DNA of 64,000 nucleotides from Streptomyces malaysiense (GTDB lineage: Bacteria; Actinomycetota; Actinomycetes; Streptomycetales; Streptomycetaceae), in contig NZ_LBDA02000004.1 in NCBI RefSeq assembly GCF_000980885.2, positions 1 through 64,000 of the forward strand. The letters run 5' to 3'. Positions within the stretch are counted from its first letter, which is position 1, and every line of letters begins with the position of its first letter. The notes beneath the pieces are model-generated. The model was not told the origin of the DNA, made no database searches, and saw nothing but the letters and a program-made list of their open reading frames with translations. Shown here piece after piece: positions 51,070 through 61,346 of this stretch. The position numbers and the translations under genes are program-made.

Positions 51070-51699
51070 ATGTCCGGGCCGCGGCGGCGCACACCGCACC
51101 GGACAGGGGCACGCGCCGCCCCCGCCGCGGCGGCTCCCCCTCCCCGACCTGCCCGCCCCCCGCGTCCGAGGGGCGACCGTCCGCCGGACCAGGGGCGTGG
51201 CAACCGGTCACCGTCGCCACGGGAGGTCCCCGACCTGTGCAAGGGGCGCACCTACGTGGGCCTGGTCTTCTTCCGCATGGAGAACCTGGCATTCGGCCGG
51301 TCCCCGCCCCTGCCCTACCAGTGGTCCCGCATCAGCACCTGGTGGTTCGACAACCGCCTGCTGTACACGACCGCCCGGCGCGGCGGCGTCCGCACCGGGG
51401 CACGGGCGTGGATCGAGGTGGAGGACACGCCCGCGCCCCAGGGCCCGCTGGAGGAGTTCCTCACCCGCCGGTGGGGACTGCACGAGCGCATCCTCGGCCG
51501 GACGTACTACCTCCCCGACGCCCACCCCGCCTGGACCTTCCGCACCTGCACCCTGCTGGGCTGGGACGACGGTCTGATCCCGGCGGCCGGACTGCCGAAG
51601 CCGGCGGGAGATCCCGTCAGCGTCCTGTACGCCCCGGGCCTCCCGGTGTGCTTCGGGCCGCCCATGCGCCTGGCCGCCTCCGGAAGGCCCTTCGCCTGA
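51070..51699 (+). pseudogene. Eroded DUF2071 (YqjF-like) gene
   Basis: From about 51226 the frame matches DUF2071 proteins: KGRTYVGLVFFRMENLAFGR, then SPPLPY joined directly to QWSRISTWWFDNRLLYTTAR, and a normal C-terminal half (GPLEEFLTRRWGLHERILGR; DDGLIPAAGLPKP). Family members are about 230-260 residues; here roughly the first 40 residues (the LHWPVD-type beginning) and about 50 residues between the two PY positions are missing. The deletion may have used a short LPY-coding direct repeat. Upstream of residue 53 the frame is low-complexity Arg/Pro sequence, unlike the family. It may be expressed as a fragment but is probably non-functional. Confidence 0.65.
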
Positions 51700-51762
51700 C
51701 CCGCCGCCGCACCGCCGCCGTATCTCCGGCCGCCCCCCCGGCCGGGTGGCGGCCGAACGGCG

Positions 51763-52776
51763 TCAGCCGGGAAAACGCCCCGTCGACCGCAACAGCCAGC
51801 GACGCTCGGCGTACGCCAGATCGTCCCGCCACAGCCGCCCCGCTCCCGCCGTCATCACCCGCCGCAGCAGAGGTGCCGCCCAGCGGGCCGCGGCGAAGCC
51901 CGGACGCCCGGAGGACGCCACGACCGCCTCGACGACGACGGTGCGAGGCCGGCCCCGGTCGTCGGGTCCGAGCGGGGTGGCGTGCGTCTCGACCACCGAG
52001 CCGGTGCCCTCGCCCTCCGTGATGCGCATGACGACCGTCCGCGGCTCGGGCGTCGTGAAGACCGCCCGCACCGGCACGACCAGCCGCCCGGCCACCCTGA
52101 AGGACACGTCCACGGTGAACCCGTCCTCGCCCGCCCCCTCGGAGCCGGGCGTGCCGGCCACGGTCAGGTCGACGAAGGAGTACGGGTGGAACCAGGCCCC
52201 GTGCCAGGGGTCCAGCCGGTTCGCCACCACGTCCTCCGGCTCGCAGACCCCCACCCCGCGGTAGACGGCGGCGACGGAGCGCGACAGCTGCGGGCGCGGC
52301 GGGACCACGGGAGCCGGCGCCGGCGGTTCGCCGCCCACCGCGTCCAGGCGCACCCACACCAGCACCCCGTCGTCGTGCACGGGCAGTGGCTCCCAGCCGG
52401 CGAACGGGCCGCCGTCCAGGGCCAGTCCGTGCCAGTGGCAGACGAGGGTCCCGCAGCGCACCGGGCTGTCGGCGAGCGGCGCTCCGAGATGCGGGCAGAT
52501 GCCGGGACCGGCCGCCAGCCGTCCGCCGGCGGTGCGCCACACCACGATCTCCTGCCCGGCCACCGTCGCGGACAGCGGCCGGGTGCCGCGTACGTCCCGG
52601 GCGGCGCCGACCACGTACCAGTTGCCGGACGGGCGGGCCTGGGCCCGTTCCAGCGCCTCGGCGATCAGGCCGGGGCGGGCCTGCCGCCAGGTCGGCCGCT
52701 GCCTCTCCCACCGCACCGGCCGGCGCCGCAGGGACAGCGGCAGGCGGGCGCGTCCCGCGGGATGCCGGGACGTCAT
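51763..52776 (-). CDS. crtV: CrtV: Rieske-domain protein (DUF5914) of the isorenieratene cluster
   Basis: A 337-residue protein with an N-terminal Rieske [2Fe-2S] domain (Cys94-x-His96 in CPHLG and Cys113-x2-His116 in CHWHG) and a C-terminal domain of the DUF5914 type found beside carotenoid genes in actinomycetes. It is the fourth gene of crtE-crtI-crtB-crtV, overlapping crtB by ATGA. In Streptomyces griseus the equivalent gene was named crtV and loosely called a methylesterase, a name the Rieske motif does not support. Its role in making or modifying isorenieratene is unclear. ATG at 52776 with GGAGG five bases upstream. Confidence 0.85.
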   Translation of the reverse strand: MTSRHPAGRARLPLSLRRRPVRWERQRPTWRQARPGLIAEALERAQARPSGNWYVVGAARDVRGTRPLSATVAGQEIVVWRTAGGRLAAGPGICPHLGAPLADSPVRCGTLVCHWHGLALDGGPFAGWEPLPVHDDGVLVWVRLDAVGGEPPAPAPVVPPRPQLSRSVAAVYRGVGVCEPEDVVANRLDPWHGAWFHPYSFVDLTVAGTPGSEGAGEDGFTVDVSFRVAGRLVVPVRAVFTTPEPRTVVMRITEGEGTGSVVETHATPLGPDDRGRPRTVVVEAVVASSGRPGFAAARWAAPLLRRVMTAGAGRLWRDDLAYAERRWLLRSTGRFPG

Positions 52777-53795
52777 GCGATCCTCCGCGCGGGCCGGGTC
52801 CGGGGCGAGGGCGGAGTGTCCGTGGCCGGGGGCGGCAGGGCGGTCGCCCGGGGAACGGCGGCCCGGTGCCGCAGCCTCGCCGCGCCCACCCGGACCAGAC
52901 CGTCGAGGGCCACGACGGCACGCCGGCGCCTCGGCACCACGGCCCGGTGCCGCACCGAGCGGTAGCCGTCCGCGGCGACCGCGTCCAGGATGCCGCCGTA
53001 CAGCACGAACGCGGTGCGGATGCACGGGCGGGAGGACCGGTCGAGCATGGCCAGTCCGGGCGCGGCTTCGCCGTAGACCCCGCGTGTCAGCCGCTCGAAC
53101 TCCCGCAGGGCGGCGGTGATGCGGCGGTCCGGCCGCCCGGTGTCCCGGCTCCAGCGCAGCAGCCGCCGGTCGACACCGTGCGCGGCCAGCAGGTCGGCGG
53201 GCAGGTAGACACGGCCCCGGTCGAGGTCCTCGCCCACGTCCCGCAGGAAATTGGTCAGCTGGAACGCCACGCCGAGGGCCGCCGCGTGCGGTGCCGCCTC
53301 CTCGCGCGGCACGACCGTGCCGAGCACCGGCAGCATCTGCAGACCGATCACCTCGGCCGATCCGTAGGTGTAGGTGCGCAGGTCGGCGTACGTGGCGTAG
53401 TCCGTGATGTCGAGGTCGGCGCGCATCGCGGTCATGAAGTCGGCGAAGTGCCGGTGGTCGATGTCGTGGCGCCGCGCGGTGTCCGCCAGCGCGCGCACGA
53501 CCGGCTCGTCGCTGTCGCCCGTGCGCAGTCCCCTCTCCAGCTCGTGCTGGAGCAGCGTCAGCCGGTGCGCGCGCTCGGCGGTGGTGGTCGTGGCGTCGAG
53601 CGCGTCGACGATGTCGTCCGCCCAGCGCGCGAACCCGTACAGCGCGTGCACGGCGGGTCGGCGGTCCACCGGCAGCAGACGGGTGGCGAGGAAGTACGTC
53701 TTGCCGTGCCGGGCGTTGAGCCGTCTGCAGTGGGTGTACGCCTGCCGCAGCTCCGGATCGGTGACACCGGCCGCGTCGAGTTCACGGTCCGTCAT
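52773..53795 (-). CDS. crtB: Phytoene synthase CrtB
   Basis: A 340-residue squalene/phytoene synthase that condenses two geranylgeranyl diphosphates to phytoene. Asp-rich motifs [12 protein letters not shown] (from residue 57) and [15 protein letters not shown] are intact, as is FQLTNFLRD. After the catalytic domain (ending near [15 protein letters not shown]) there is a basic/proline-rich tail of about 55 residues. ATGA overlaps with crtI upstream and crtV downstream show tight operon structure. Confidence 0.95.
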   Translation of the reverse strand: MTDRELDAAGVTDPELRQAYTHCRRLNARHGKTYFLATRLLPVDRRPAVHALYGFARWADDIVDALDATTTTAERAHRLTLLQHELERGLRTGDSDEPVVRALADTARRHDIDHRHFADFMTAMRADLDITDYATYADLRTYTYGSAEVIGLQMLPVLGTVVPREEAAPHAAALGVAFQLTNFLRDVGEDLDRGRVYLPADLLAAHGVDRRLLRWSRDTGRPDRRITAALREFERLTRGVYGEAAPGLAMLDRSSRPCIRTAFVLYGGILDAVAADGYRSVRHRAVVPRRRRAVVALDGLVRVGAARLRHRAAVPRATALPPPATDTPPSPRTRPARRIA

Positions 53796-55342
53796 ACCGG
53801 CCTCCGTTCCCGGGATGTGCGCGCCGCGGCGCGCCGTCGGCCCGCGGTGCTCGCGGGACGGGTACCGCCGGTGATCCGCGCGGCGGCGAGTTTTCCCGAC
53901 AGCAGGACCGTCGGCACCCCCACGCCGGGGGTGGTGCCGCAGCCGGCGAGGACCGCGTTGGCCGTCCCGCGCACCAGGTTCCGGGGCCGGAACGGCCCGG
54001 TCTGCGCGAAGGTGTGGGCGGCGGAGAAGGGTGAGCCGGCCGCGTGGCCCTGCGCCTGCCAGTCGGCCGGAGTGACCAGGCACTCCTCCTCGACGGCGGA
54101 GGCGATGCCGTCCAGGCCGCGCCGCTCCAGCTCGCCGAGCAGGCGGTCGCGGTAGCGCGGCGCCAGGTCGTGCCAGTCGGCCGCGCCGGGCCCGATGGCG
54201 GTGTTCGGGCAGGGGGCGAGGATGTAGTGCAGGTGCCGTCCGGGCGGGGCGAGACCGGGGTCGGTGGCGGTCGGGCGGGTGATGAGCAGGGACGGATCGC
54301 TCATCAGGTCGCCGGTCTCGGTGAGTTCGGTGAAGGTCCGCTTCCAGGCCGCGCCGAAGGAGATGGTGTGGTGGGCCAGCGCCGGCCAGGTGCGGTCGGT
54401 GCCGGCGTGCAGGATCACGGCGGACGGCGAGAACCGCAGGCCCATCGCGCGTCTGGGGGCGCGGCCCAGCAGCCGGTACGTGACGGGCAGGTCGGGGGTG
54501 AGGACGACGGCGTCGCAGGCGATCCGGCCGGCGTCCGTGACGACGCCCGTGATCCGCTCCCCGGAGCGTTCCAGCCGGGTCACCGTCTCCCCGAACCGCA
54601 GTTCGGCCCCCGCGTCCCCGGCGGCGTCCGCCATCGCCCGGGGCAGGGCGTGCATGCCACCGCGCGGGAAGTAGACGCCCGCGACCGTGTCCATGTACGC
54701 GATGACGCCGTACGCGGCCAGGGCGCGTTCCGGCGCCACGCCCGCGTACAGGGACTGGAAGGAGAAGACCCGTCGCAGCCGCTCGTCGTGCAGGAACCGT
54801 CCGATGCGCGCGTCGAGGCGCCCGAAGCCACCGAGGGCGGCGAGCCGCGCCAGGTCGGGGTGCAGGAGTTGCAGCGGCGAGTCGAAGTCGGCGTCGATGA
54901 ACCGCCGCATCTGCACCCGGTAGAGCCTCTCCAGCCAGGCCCGCAGCCGCCGGTACCCGGCGGCCTCGCGCGCCCCGGCGAAGCGCTCGATCTCCGCCTC
55001 CATCGCCTCGGCCCCGGTGTGGACGTCCAGGGTGCTGCCGTCGGCGAACCCGGCCCGGTAGGCGGGGTGCAGCGGTACGAGGTCGACGCGTGCGCGCAGA
55101 CTGTCGCCCACGGCGGCGAACGCCTCGTCCGCGAGATGAGGCATCGTCAGGACGGTGGGGCCGGTGTCGATCAGGTAGCCGTTGCGCTCCACGCGGCCGG
55201 CCCGGCCGCCGGGGGAGGTGTCGCGCTCGACCACGGTCACCCGGCGTCCCGCGCCCAGCAGGTGCAGGGCGGCCGCCAGGCCGGACAGCCCGGCGCCGAC
55301 GACCACGACATGGTCGGTGCGCCCGGACACGGTGCGGGTCAT
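53792..55342 (-). CDS. crtI: Phytoene desaturase CrtI
   Basis: A 516-residue FAD-dependent desaturase that turns phytoene into lycopene. The N-terminal dinucleotide motif [20 protein letters not shown] and [20 protein letters not shown] are diagnostic, and the C-terminal [19 protein letters not shown] completes the flavin site. Start ATG at 55342 overlaps the crtE stop (ATGA), and its own stop overlaps crtB. Supplies lycopene to CrtY, encoded on the opposite strand. Confidence 0.95.
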   Translation of the reverse strand: MTRTVSGRTDHVVVVGAGLSGLAAALHLLGAGRRVTVVERDTSPGGRAGRVERNGYLIDTGPTVLTMPHLADEAFAAVGDSLRARVDLVPLHPAYRAGFADGSTLDVHTGAEAMEAEIERFAGAREAAGYRRLRAWLERLYRVQMRRFIDADFDSPLQLLHPDLARLAALGGFGRLDARIGRFLHDERLRRVFSFQSLYAGVAPERALAAYGVIAYMDTVAGVYFPRGGMHALPRAMADAAGDAGAELRFGETVTRLERSGERITGVVTDAGRIACDAVVLTPDLPVTYRLLGRAPRRAMGLRFSPSAVILHAGTDRTWPALAHHTISFGAAWKRTFTELTETGDLMSDPSLLITRPTATDPGLAPPGRHLHYILAPCPNTAIGPGAADWHDLAPRYRDRLLGELERRGLDGIASAVEEECLVTPADWQAQGHAAGSPFSAAHTFAQTGPFRPRNLVRGTANAVLAGCGTTPGVGVPTVLLSGKLAAARITGGTRPASTAGRRRAAARTSRERRPV

Positions 55343-56676
55343 CGGCCGGCCCCCTCGTCCTTCGTCGCCGGGATCAGGGAGAGCGGGACCGCCTCGCCGG
55401 CCGCGCCGTCGGGGGCGCCGGCCGCGCGGCGCAGCAGCGTCCGCAGCCGCGCCGCCGCGAGCGGTTCCAGCGGGGCGGTGTCCAGGTGACGCAGCCCCTG
55501 GGCGGTCAGCCCGCGGATCTTCTCCGCCACGGCGTCGCGGGCGCCGGTGGCCACGAACACGGCCCGCACGTCGTCCAGTTCCGCGTCCGAGGCGTCGTCG
55601 CGGCCCAGCGTGCCGCGCAGCACGCCAACGGCCCGGCGGTCGCCCGCGGACTCGGCCCGCGCCTGGGCGACGGCGGCGAGGTAGGTGGACTTGCCGCTGC
55701 GGATGTCACCGCCGACGGGCTTGCCGGTCTCGCGCGGGTCGCCGAAGGCGTCGAGGAGGTCGTCGCGCAGCTGGAAGGCCAGGCCGACGCAGCGGCCCGC
55801 CGAGCACAGCGCCCGGGTGACGGCGGGACCGGCGTCCCCCAGGGCCGCCCCCAGCGCGAGCGGGCGTTCCACGGAGTACAGCGCGCTCTTGAGGCAGGCG
55901 GCGCGGATCGCCTGGGCCGGGGAACGCGCCGAGAGGGCCTCGCCCCGCACGTCCAGGTACTGCCCGGCCACCATCTCCGTCCGCATGGCCCGCCACAGGC
56001 CCCGCACCCGCCGTGCGGTGTCCCGGGGCAGCTCGGTGTCCGCCACCATGTCGTCCGCCCAGGCCAGGGCCAGGTCGCCGGCGAGGATCGCCGAGGCCTC
56101 CCCGAGCCGCGCGCCCCGCTCCGGGTCGCCCGCGCCGGCGTACTGCCCGGCCACCTCGACGTGCAGTGCCGGCCGGCCCCGGCGCAGCCGCGCGCCGTCC
56201 ATCACGTCGTCGTGGACCAGAGCACAGGTCTGGATCAGCTCCAGGGCGGCGCCGAGCCGCAGTGCCGCCCCGGTCCGCCAGGGCTCGCCGCCCCCGCAGG
56301 CGCGCAGCGCCCACCACAGGAGGCGGGAGCGGCCGAACTTGCCGCCGCCCTGCGTGAACCGGGCGACGCGCGCCGCCACGTCCTCGGCGAACAGCGGGTC
56401 CACGGCCCTGGCCGCGGCCATGTCGCGGGCCAGCAGCTCGCCGAGCACCGCGCGCACGGCTCCGGTCACGTCCGCGTCCACGGCACCCGGGTCGTCGCCG
56501 TACGCCGTGAGCGCCGGCGGCGGTGCGTCGCACGGATGCCCGCCCCGGCCGCCGTCCTGTCCTCCGGCGGGCCGGGGCGCCGGAGCGGAGGCGCCCTCGG
56601 CGGCCGGATGCTCGCGCGGACGCCGGTCCGCGCGGTGATCCTTCGTCACGGTGGAGCCCATGCCGGTTCGCCTCAT
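55339..56676 (-). CDS. crtE: Geranylgeranyl diphosphate synthase CrtE
   Basis: A 445-residue polyprenyl synthase making the C20 precursor. First Asp-rich motif at Asp156 ([17 protein letters not shown]), second in [16 protein letters not shown]. About 60 residues of disordered, charged sequence precede the fold. The ATG at 56676 follows GAGG at six bases; an ATG at 56661 is also possible. It is the first gene of the minus-strand crt operon and is divergent from the ECF sigma gene across 358 bases. Confidence 0.94.
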   Translation of the reverse strand: MRRTGMGSTVTKDHRADRRPREHPAAEGASAPAPRPAGGQDGGRGGHPCDAPPPALTAYGDDPGAVDADVTGAVRAVLGELLARDMAAARAVDPLFAEDVAARVARFTQGGGKFGRSRLLWWALRACGGGEPWRTGAALRLGAALELIQTCALVHDDVMDGARLRRGRPALHVEVAGQYAGAGDPERGARLGEASAILAGDLALAWADDMVADTELPRDTARRVRGLWRAMRTEMVAGQYLDVRGEALSARSPAQAIRAACLKSALYSVERPLALGAALGDAGPAVTRALCSAGRCVGLAFQLRDDLLDAFGDPRETGKPVGGDIRSGKSTYLAAVAQARAESAGDRRAVGVLRGTLGRDDASDAELDDVRAVFVATGARDAVAEKIRGLTAQGLRHLDTAPLEPLAAARLRTLLRRAAGAPDGAAGEAVPLSLIPATKDEGAGR

Positions 56677-57034
56677 CGAGATCCTCGTGATCAGAGCTTG
56701 CGTCGTCGTGAGCGCTTCGTCGCGGAGTGCGGGGACGGATGCGGTGCGGGGCGGAAAGTGCGGGGGAGGCGCGCATTCCGTCCGGCGCGCTGCCGCGTCC
56801 CGCTCCCCGCGCGTCCCGCCGCCGTGGCCGCTCGCGCCGCTCGGCACCCGGAACCGTCGATCTCCTCCTCCGCCCTGCCCGAGGACCTGGTGGGACCTGG
56901 TGCGCCCCGGTCGCCGCGACCCTGTCCGGCAATTCGATGCAGAGACGATGCGAGTTGTCCGTCCTGCGTCGGATTCGCACGGTGGAGGTGCACGGTCGCT
57001 CCCGGCGACCGCGGGGCACAGCGGAGGAGTAACC
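56677..57034. promoter_or_regulatory. Central divergent promoter region of the carotenoid cluster
   Basis: About 358 bases between crtE (minus) and the ECF sigma gene (plus). It must hold the promoters of both arms. Several GGAAC-like and CGTC-like elements of the kind used by ECF sigma factors occur, but no pair with secure spacing could be fixed by eye. Confidence 0.55.
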
Positions 57035-57622
57035 ATGACGACCGCACGGCAAACCGGCACCGACATCGACGAGAGCGTGCTCGTGGAAGGATTCCTCAGC
57101 GGTGACGAGAGCTGCCTCGCGGCCGTCCACCGGCGCTGGGGCCCGCTCGTGTACACCCTCGCCAGGCGTTCGCTGGGGGACGCGAGGGAGGCCGAGGACA
57201 TCACCCAGTTGGTCTTCCTCGCCGCGTGGCGCGGCCGCGCCGGGTTCGCCCCGGACCGCGGCACCCTGCCCGGCTGGCTCACGGGCATCGCCCGCCGCAA
57301 GATCGCGGACGCGCTCGCGGCCCGCACCCGGCGCACCGAACTGGTCGCCGCCGCCGGCGCCCAACTGCTGCTGAGGGCCACCGACGAGGCCGTCCTTCCG
57401 GAGTCCGCGATCGACCGCGTCCTGCTCGCCGACGAGATGTCGCAGCTCCCGGCACCCCAGCGCCGGGTGCTCAACCTCGCCTTCTACGACGACCTCACCC
57501 AGACCCAGATCGCCGAACTCACCGGCTGGCCCCTGGGCACGGTCAAGAGCCACGCCCGCCGCGGCCTGCACCGCCTGGCCGGCCGGCTCCGTGACGACGG
57601 CCTCGTCGGGTGCGCCGCGTGA
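57035..57622 (+). CDS. ECF-type RNA polymerase sigma factor, probable carotenoid regulator
   Basis: A 195-residue extracytoplasmic-function sigma factor. Region 2 (residues of about 25-95: RRWGPLVYTLARRSLGD, EAEDITQLVFLAAWRGR) and region 4 (about 130-185: LPAPQRRVLNLAFYDDLTQT, IAELTGWPLGTVKSHARRG) are complete. The ATG at 57035 follows AGGAG at five bases. It sits between the two crt arms and 140 bases before crtY. In S. coelicolor the ECF factor LitS, next to the crt genes, drives light-induced carotenogenesis; the same role is inferred here. No anti-sigma gene or LitR-type MerR photoreceptor is in the window. Confidence 0.9.
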   Translation: MTTARQTGTDIDESVLVEGFLSGDESCLAAVHRRWGPLVYTLARRSLGDAREAEDITQLVFLAAWRGRAGFAPDRGTLPGWLTGIARRKIADALAARTRRTELVAAAGAQLLLRATDEAVLPESAIDRVLLADEMSQLPAPQRRVLNLAFYDDLTQTQIAELTGWPLGTVKSHARRGLHRLAGRLRDDGLVGCAA

Positions 57623-57762
57623 GCACGACGCGCGAACGAGGCAATCCATGAGCCGAACGGCGAGACCTCCACGGGCCGCGGGTGAGGATCCGCATCCGTA
57701 CGGGTACGGAGACCGGAACGCTGACGCAGGGTCCGAAGACGGTGCGAGGGGAGAGACCGGTC

Positions 57763-58956
57763 GTGCACGAGGCGGACGTCGCCATCATCGGAGCCGGGGC
57801 GGCCGGACTGTCCCTGGCCCACCGTCTCTCGTGCCCCGCCCCCGGCGCCCGGGGCCCGTCCGTCGTCCTGCTGGACGCCCCGCCCGGACCACTGCGACCG
57901 CCGAGGCGAACCTGGTGCTTCTGGGAGGCGGGCCGAGGACGCTACGACGCCGCGGTCACCCGCTCCTGGCACCGGCTGCGCGTGCACCGGCCCACGGGTG
58001 AGCCGGGCGAGCACGACATCTCACCCCTGCGCTACAAGATGATCCGCTCCGACGACTTCGAGTCCCTGGTCGACCACGACCTCGCCCGCGGCGACCGGGT
58101 ACGACGCCTGGAGAGGACGGTCGAGAGCGTCGAGCAACTGCCGCGCGGCGCCCGGATCCACACCCGTACGGCCGCGGGGAACCCCGGATTCGTGCAGGCC
58201 CGCTGGGTGTTCGACTCCCGGCCGCTGGACAGCCTGCCCGCCGCGCGCACGACCCTGCTCCAGCACTTCCGCGGCTGGTTCGTGCGCACCGGCAGCCCGG
58301 CCTTCGACCCGGACCGCGTGGAGTTCATGGACTTCCGCACCCCCCAGCCCGCCCGGGGCCTCTCCTTCGGCTACGTCCTGCCCACCGGCCCGCACCAGGC
58401 CCTGGTCGAGTACACGGAGTTCTCCCCGGCGGTCCTGTCCCCGGACGCCTACGACACGGCGCTCGGCCACTACACCGAGGCCGTGCTCGGGCTGGAGGAC
58501 GTCGAGGTGACCGGCACCGAGACCGGCGTCATCCCGATGACCGACGCCAGGTTCGCGCGGCAGACCGGCGAGTCCGTCTTCCGTATCGGCGCGGCCGGCG
58601 GAGCCACCCGGCCCTCGACCGGCTACACCTTCGCCGGCGTACAACGCCAGACCGCCGCCGTCGCCGCGGCCCTGCGCCGAGGCCGGCGGCCCGTGCCCCC
58701 GCTGCCCCACCCGGCACGCTCCCGCGCCATGGACGGCGTCCTGCTGCACGCCCTGGACAGCGGTCTGGTGGACGGCGCGGACTTCTTCTCGCGGCTGTTC
58801 ACGAGGGTCCCCATGAGCAGGCTCCTGCGCTTCCTGGACGGCGGAACCCGGCTGCACGAGGACGTCGCCATCGGTCTGCGCACCCCTGTCCTGCCCATGC
58901 TGCGGGCCGCCGCGGAACTGCCCCTGCTCACCCGGCGCCCCTTCCCCGGCCCCTGA
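57763..58956 (+). CDS. crtY: Lycopene cyclase CrtY
   Basis: A 397-residue flavoprotein that cyclises the ends of lycopene to beta-rings, giving beta-carotene. The start is taken as GTG 57763 (GGGGAG nine bases upstream), which places the dinucleotide motif VAIIGAGAAGLSLAHRL at residue 6; a longer frame to 57682 adds non-conserved residues. RRTWCFWEAGRG and the later GAAGGATRPSTGYTF are typical of CrtY. It is followed by crtT and crtU on the same strand. Confidence 0.92.
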   Translation: MHEADVAIIGAGAAGLSLAHRLSCPAPGARGPSVVLLDAPPGPLRPPRRTWCFWEAGRGRYDAAVTRSWHRLRVHRPTGEPGEHDISPLRYKMIRSDDFESLVDHDLARGDRVRRLERTVESVEQLPRGARIHTRTAAGNPGFVQARWVFDSRPLDSLPAARTTLLQHFRGWFVRTGSPAFDPDRVEFMDFRTPQPARGLSFGYVLPTGPHQALVEYTEFSPAVLSPDAYDTALGHYTEAVLGLEDVEVTGTETGVIPMTDARFARQTGESVFRIGAAGGATRPSTGYTFAGVQRQTAAVAAALRRGRRPVPPLPHPARSRAMDGVLLHALDSGLVDGADFFSRLFTRVPMSRLLRFLDGGTRLHEDVAIGLRTPVLPMLRAAAELPLLTRRPFPGP

Positions 58957-59034
58957 CCGCCCGTGCGCGTTTCCCGACAGCCCCGACGGCCCGGCGGACC
59001 GCCGGCACCCCGACGCCCAGACCCAGGAGGCAGC

Positions 59035-59766
59035 GTGACCCTGCTGCGTGACGCGGACCTGTCCACCGCGTTCGACCATGCGGCGCACAGCTACGACACG
59101 CTGGTGGCCGCCACCCCCGGCTACCACGCACAGCTGCGCCGCTCGGCCCGCCGGCTCGGCCTGCCGCACCCCGGTACGGGACTGCGCGTGCTGGACCTCG
59201 GCCGCGGCACCGGCGTCTCCACCGCCGCACTCGCCCGGGTGCTGCCCGACGCCGAGATCACGGCCGTCGACGCCTCGGCCGGCATGCTCGAACGCGCCAC
59301 GGCCAAGCCGTGGCGCGGCGGGGTCAGGTTCGTGCGCGCCCCCGCGGAGGCCCTCGCGGACGCGGGTGTGACCGGCCCCTACGACGCGGTCCTCGCCGCC
59401 TGCCTCTTCCGCGACGTCACCGATCCCGACGCCGTACTCAGCGCCGTGCACGCCCTGCTCGCCCTGCACCGGAGGCTCGCCGTGCACGAGTACACGCTCA
59501 GCGGACACCCCGCGCACCGGGCGGTCTGGACGGCCGTGTGCCGGGGCCTGGTGCTGCCCGTCGCCTCCGCCCTCGGGGACGGCGGCCTCTACCGCCACCT
59601 GTGGCGCAGTGTCGTCGAGTTCGACACGGCCGACCGCTTCACCGAGCGTGTGCGTGCCCGGGGATTCGACCGGGTGCGCGCCCTGCCGTTGCCCGGCCGG
59701 CAGACCGGCATCACCCACACCGTCGTCGCCCGCCGCGCCGAGGCGCCCGCCCGGAGCGGACGATGA
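59035..59766 (+). CDS. crtT: CrtT: SAM-dependent methyltransferase of the isorenieratene cluster
   Basis: A 243-residue class I methyltransferase. Motif I reads LRVLDLGRGTGVSTAAL and is followed by EITAVDASAGMLERA. The GTG at 59035 has AGGAGG four bases upstream. Its TGA overlaps the crtU ATG (ATGA). In S. griseus crtT lies at the same place between crtY and crtU, but its contribution to isorenieratene is not firmly known, since CrtU itself performs the ring methyl shift. Confidence 0.88.
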   Translation: MTLLRDADLSTAFDHAAHSYDTLVAATPGYHAQLRRSARRLGLPHPGTGLRVLDLGRGTGVSTAALARVLPDAEITAVDASAGMLERATAKPWRGGVRFVRAPAEALADAGVTGPYDAVLAACLFRDVTDPDAVLSAVHALLALHRRLAVHEYTLSGHPAHRAVWTAVCRGLVLPVASALGDGGLYRHLWRSVVEFDTADRFTERVRARGFDRVRALPLPGRQTGITHTVVARRAEAPARSGR

Positions 59767-61346
59767 GCGCCCGCACGCCGGAGCCTGCCCGCCCCGGACG
59801 CGACCGCCGCGCCGTCCTCCTGCCCCCGCCCCCCGGCGCCGCCCGGCTCGGCGGCCGGGCCCGCGGCGCCGCCGTCGTGGGCGGCGGCATCGCCGGCCTC
59901 GCCGCCGCCACCGCCCTCGCCGAACGCGGCGTCGACGTCACGCTGTACGAACGCGAGGCCTATCTGGGCGGCCGCGTGGGCGGCTGGAGCGTCGACCTGC
60001 GCGACGGTTCCACGGCCACCATGAGCCGCGGCTTCCACGCCTTCTTCCGCCAGTACTACAACCTGCGCGACCTGCTGCGCCGCGCCGACCCCGGTCTGGA
60101 TCGCCTCACCAGCCTGCCCGACTACCCGCTGTGGCACCGCGACGGACTGCGGGACAGCTTCCGCGGGGTGCCGCGCACCCCGCCCCTGAGCGCGGCCGGC
60201 TTCGTGGCGCGGAGCCCGTCCTTCCGCTGGGGCGACATGGTGCGCATGAAACCCGCGGCGGCCCTCCCGCTGCTGGACGTCCGCGTCCCGGAGGTCTACG
60301 CCCGCCTGGACGCCGTCAGCGCCCACGACTTCCTCGACTCGCTGGGCTTCCCGGCGGCCGCCCGCCACCTCGCCTTCGAGGTCTTCTCCCGCAGCTTCTT
60401 CGCGGACCCCCGCGGCCTCTCGGCCGCCGAGATGGTCCTGATGTTCCACATCTACTTCCTCGGCAGCGCCGAGGGACTGCTCTTCGACGTGCCGGACGAC
60501 CCCTTCCCGGCCGCCCTGTGGGAACCGCTCGCCGGCCATCTGCGCCGCCACGGCGCCGACCTGCGCGGTTCCACCCCGGTCGAGAACGTCTCGCCCACCG
60601 CGGACGGCGCCTTCGTCGTCGCCACCGACCGGGAGGAGACCCGCCACGACGCCGTCGTCCTCGCCCTCGACACACCCGGACTGCGCTCCCTGGTCGGCCG
60701 CTCGCCCGGCCTCGGCGACGCCGCCTGGCGCGAGCGCGTCGCCCGGTTGCGCACCGCCCCGCCCTTCCTCGTCAGCCGCCTCTGGCTGGACCGTCCCGTC
60801 GCCCCGGACCGGCCCGGATTCCTTGGCACCGCCGGATACGGCTCGCTCGACAACGTCAGCGTCCTGGAGCGCTGGGAGCGGGAGGCGGCCGGCTGGTCCG
60901 CCCGCACCGGCGGATCGGTGGTCGAACTGCACGGCTACGCGCTGCCGGAGACCGCCGACCCCGGCACGGAGGCCCGGGGCCTGATCGCACGGCTGCACGG
61001 CGTCTATCCCGAGACCCGCGACGCGAAGATCCTCGACGCCCGGCACGAATGGCGCCGGGACTGCCCCCTGTTCCCCGTCGGCGGATACCCCGACCGCCCC
61101 GGCGTACGCACCCCGCAGGCGGGTCTGATGCTCGCGGGCGACCTGGTGCGCACGGACCTGCCGGTGGCCCTGATGGAACGCGCCGCCACCAGCGGCTTCC
61201 TGGCCGCCAACGCCCTCCTGGAGTCCTGGGGCGTACGGGGCCACCCCCTGTGGACCGTGCCCGACCGGGGCCGGAGCCGCCTGCTGCGGGCCCTGGCGGG
61301 CGCACGGCCACGAGGCTCGCTCGGCGCCGCTTTGGCCGGGGCGTGA
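59763..61346 (+). CDS. crtU: CrtU: beta-carotene desaturase/methyltransferase (isorenieratene synthase)
   Basis: A 527-residue FAD-dependent enzyme that aromatises the beta-rings of beta-carotene, with a 1,2-methyl shift, to give isorenieratene. The FAD motif is AAVVGGGIAGLAAATALAER near residue 35, followed by YLGGRVGGW and a C-terminal GLMLAGDLVRTDLPVALMER flavin segment. The SRGFHAFFRQYYNLRDLL stretch is characteristic of this family. Overlap with crtT implies co-translation. Its presence, with crtY, defines the pathway product as an aromatic carotenoid. Confidence 0.93.
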   Translation: MSARTPEPARPGRDRRAVLLPPPPGAARLGGRARGAAVVGGGIAGLAAATALAERGVDVTLYEREAYLGGRVGGWSVDLRDGSTATMSRGFHAFFRQYYNLRDLLRRADPGLDRLTSLPDYPLWHRDGLRDSFRGVPRTPPLSAAGFVARSPSFRWGDMVRMKPAAALPLLDVRVPEVYARLDAVSAHDFLDSLGFPAAARHLAFEVFSRSFFADPRGLSAAEMVLMFHIYFLGSAEGLLFDVPDDPFPAALWEPLAGHLRRHGADLRGSTPVENVSPTADGAFVVATDREETRHDAVVLALDTPGLRSLVGRSPGLGDAAWRERVARLRTAPPFLVSRLWLDRPVAPDRPGFLGTAGYGSLDNVSVLERWEREAAGWSARTGGSVVELHGYALPETADPGTEARGLIARLHGVYPETRDAKILDARHEWRRDCPLFPVGGYPDRPGVRTPQAGLMLAGDLVRTDLPVALMERAATSGFLAANALLESWGVRGHPLWTVPDRGRSRLLRALAGARPRGSLGAALAGA

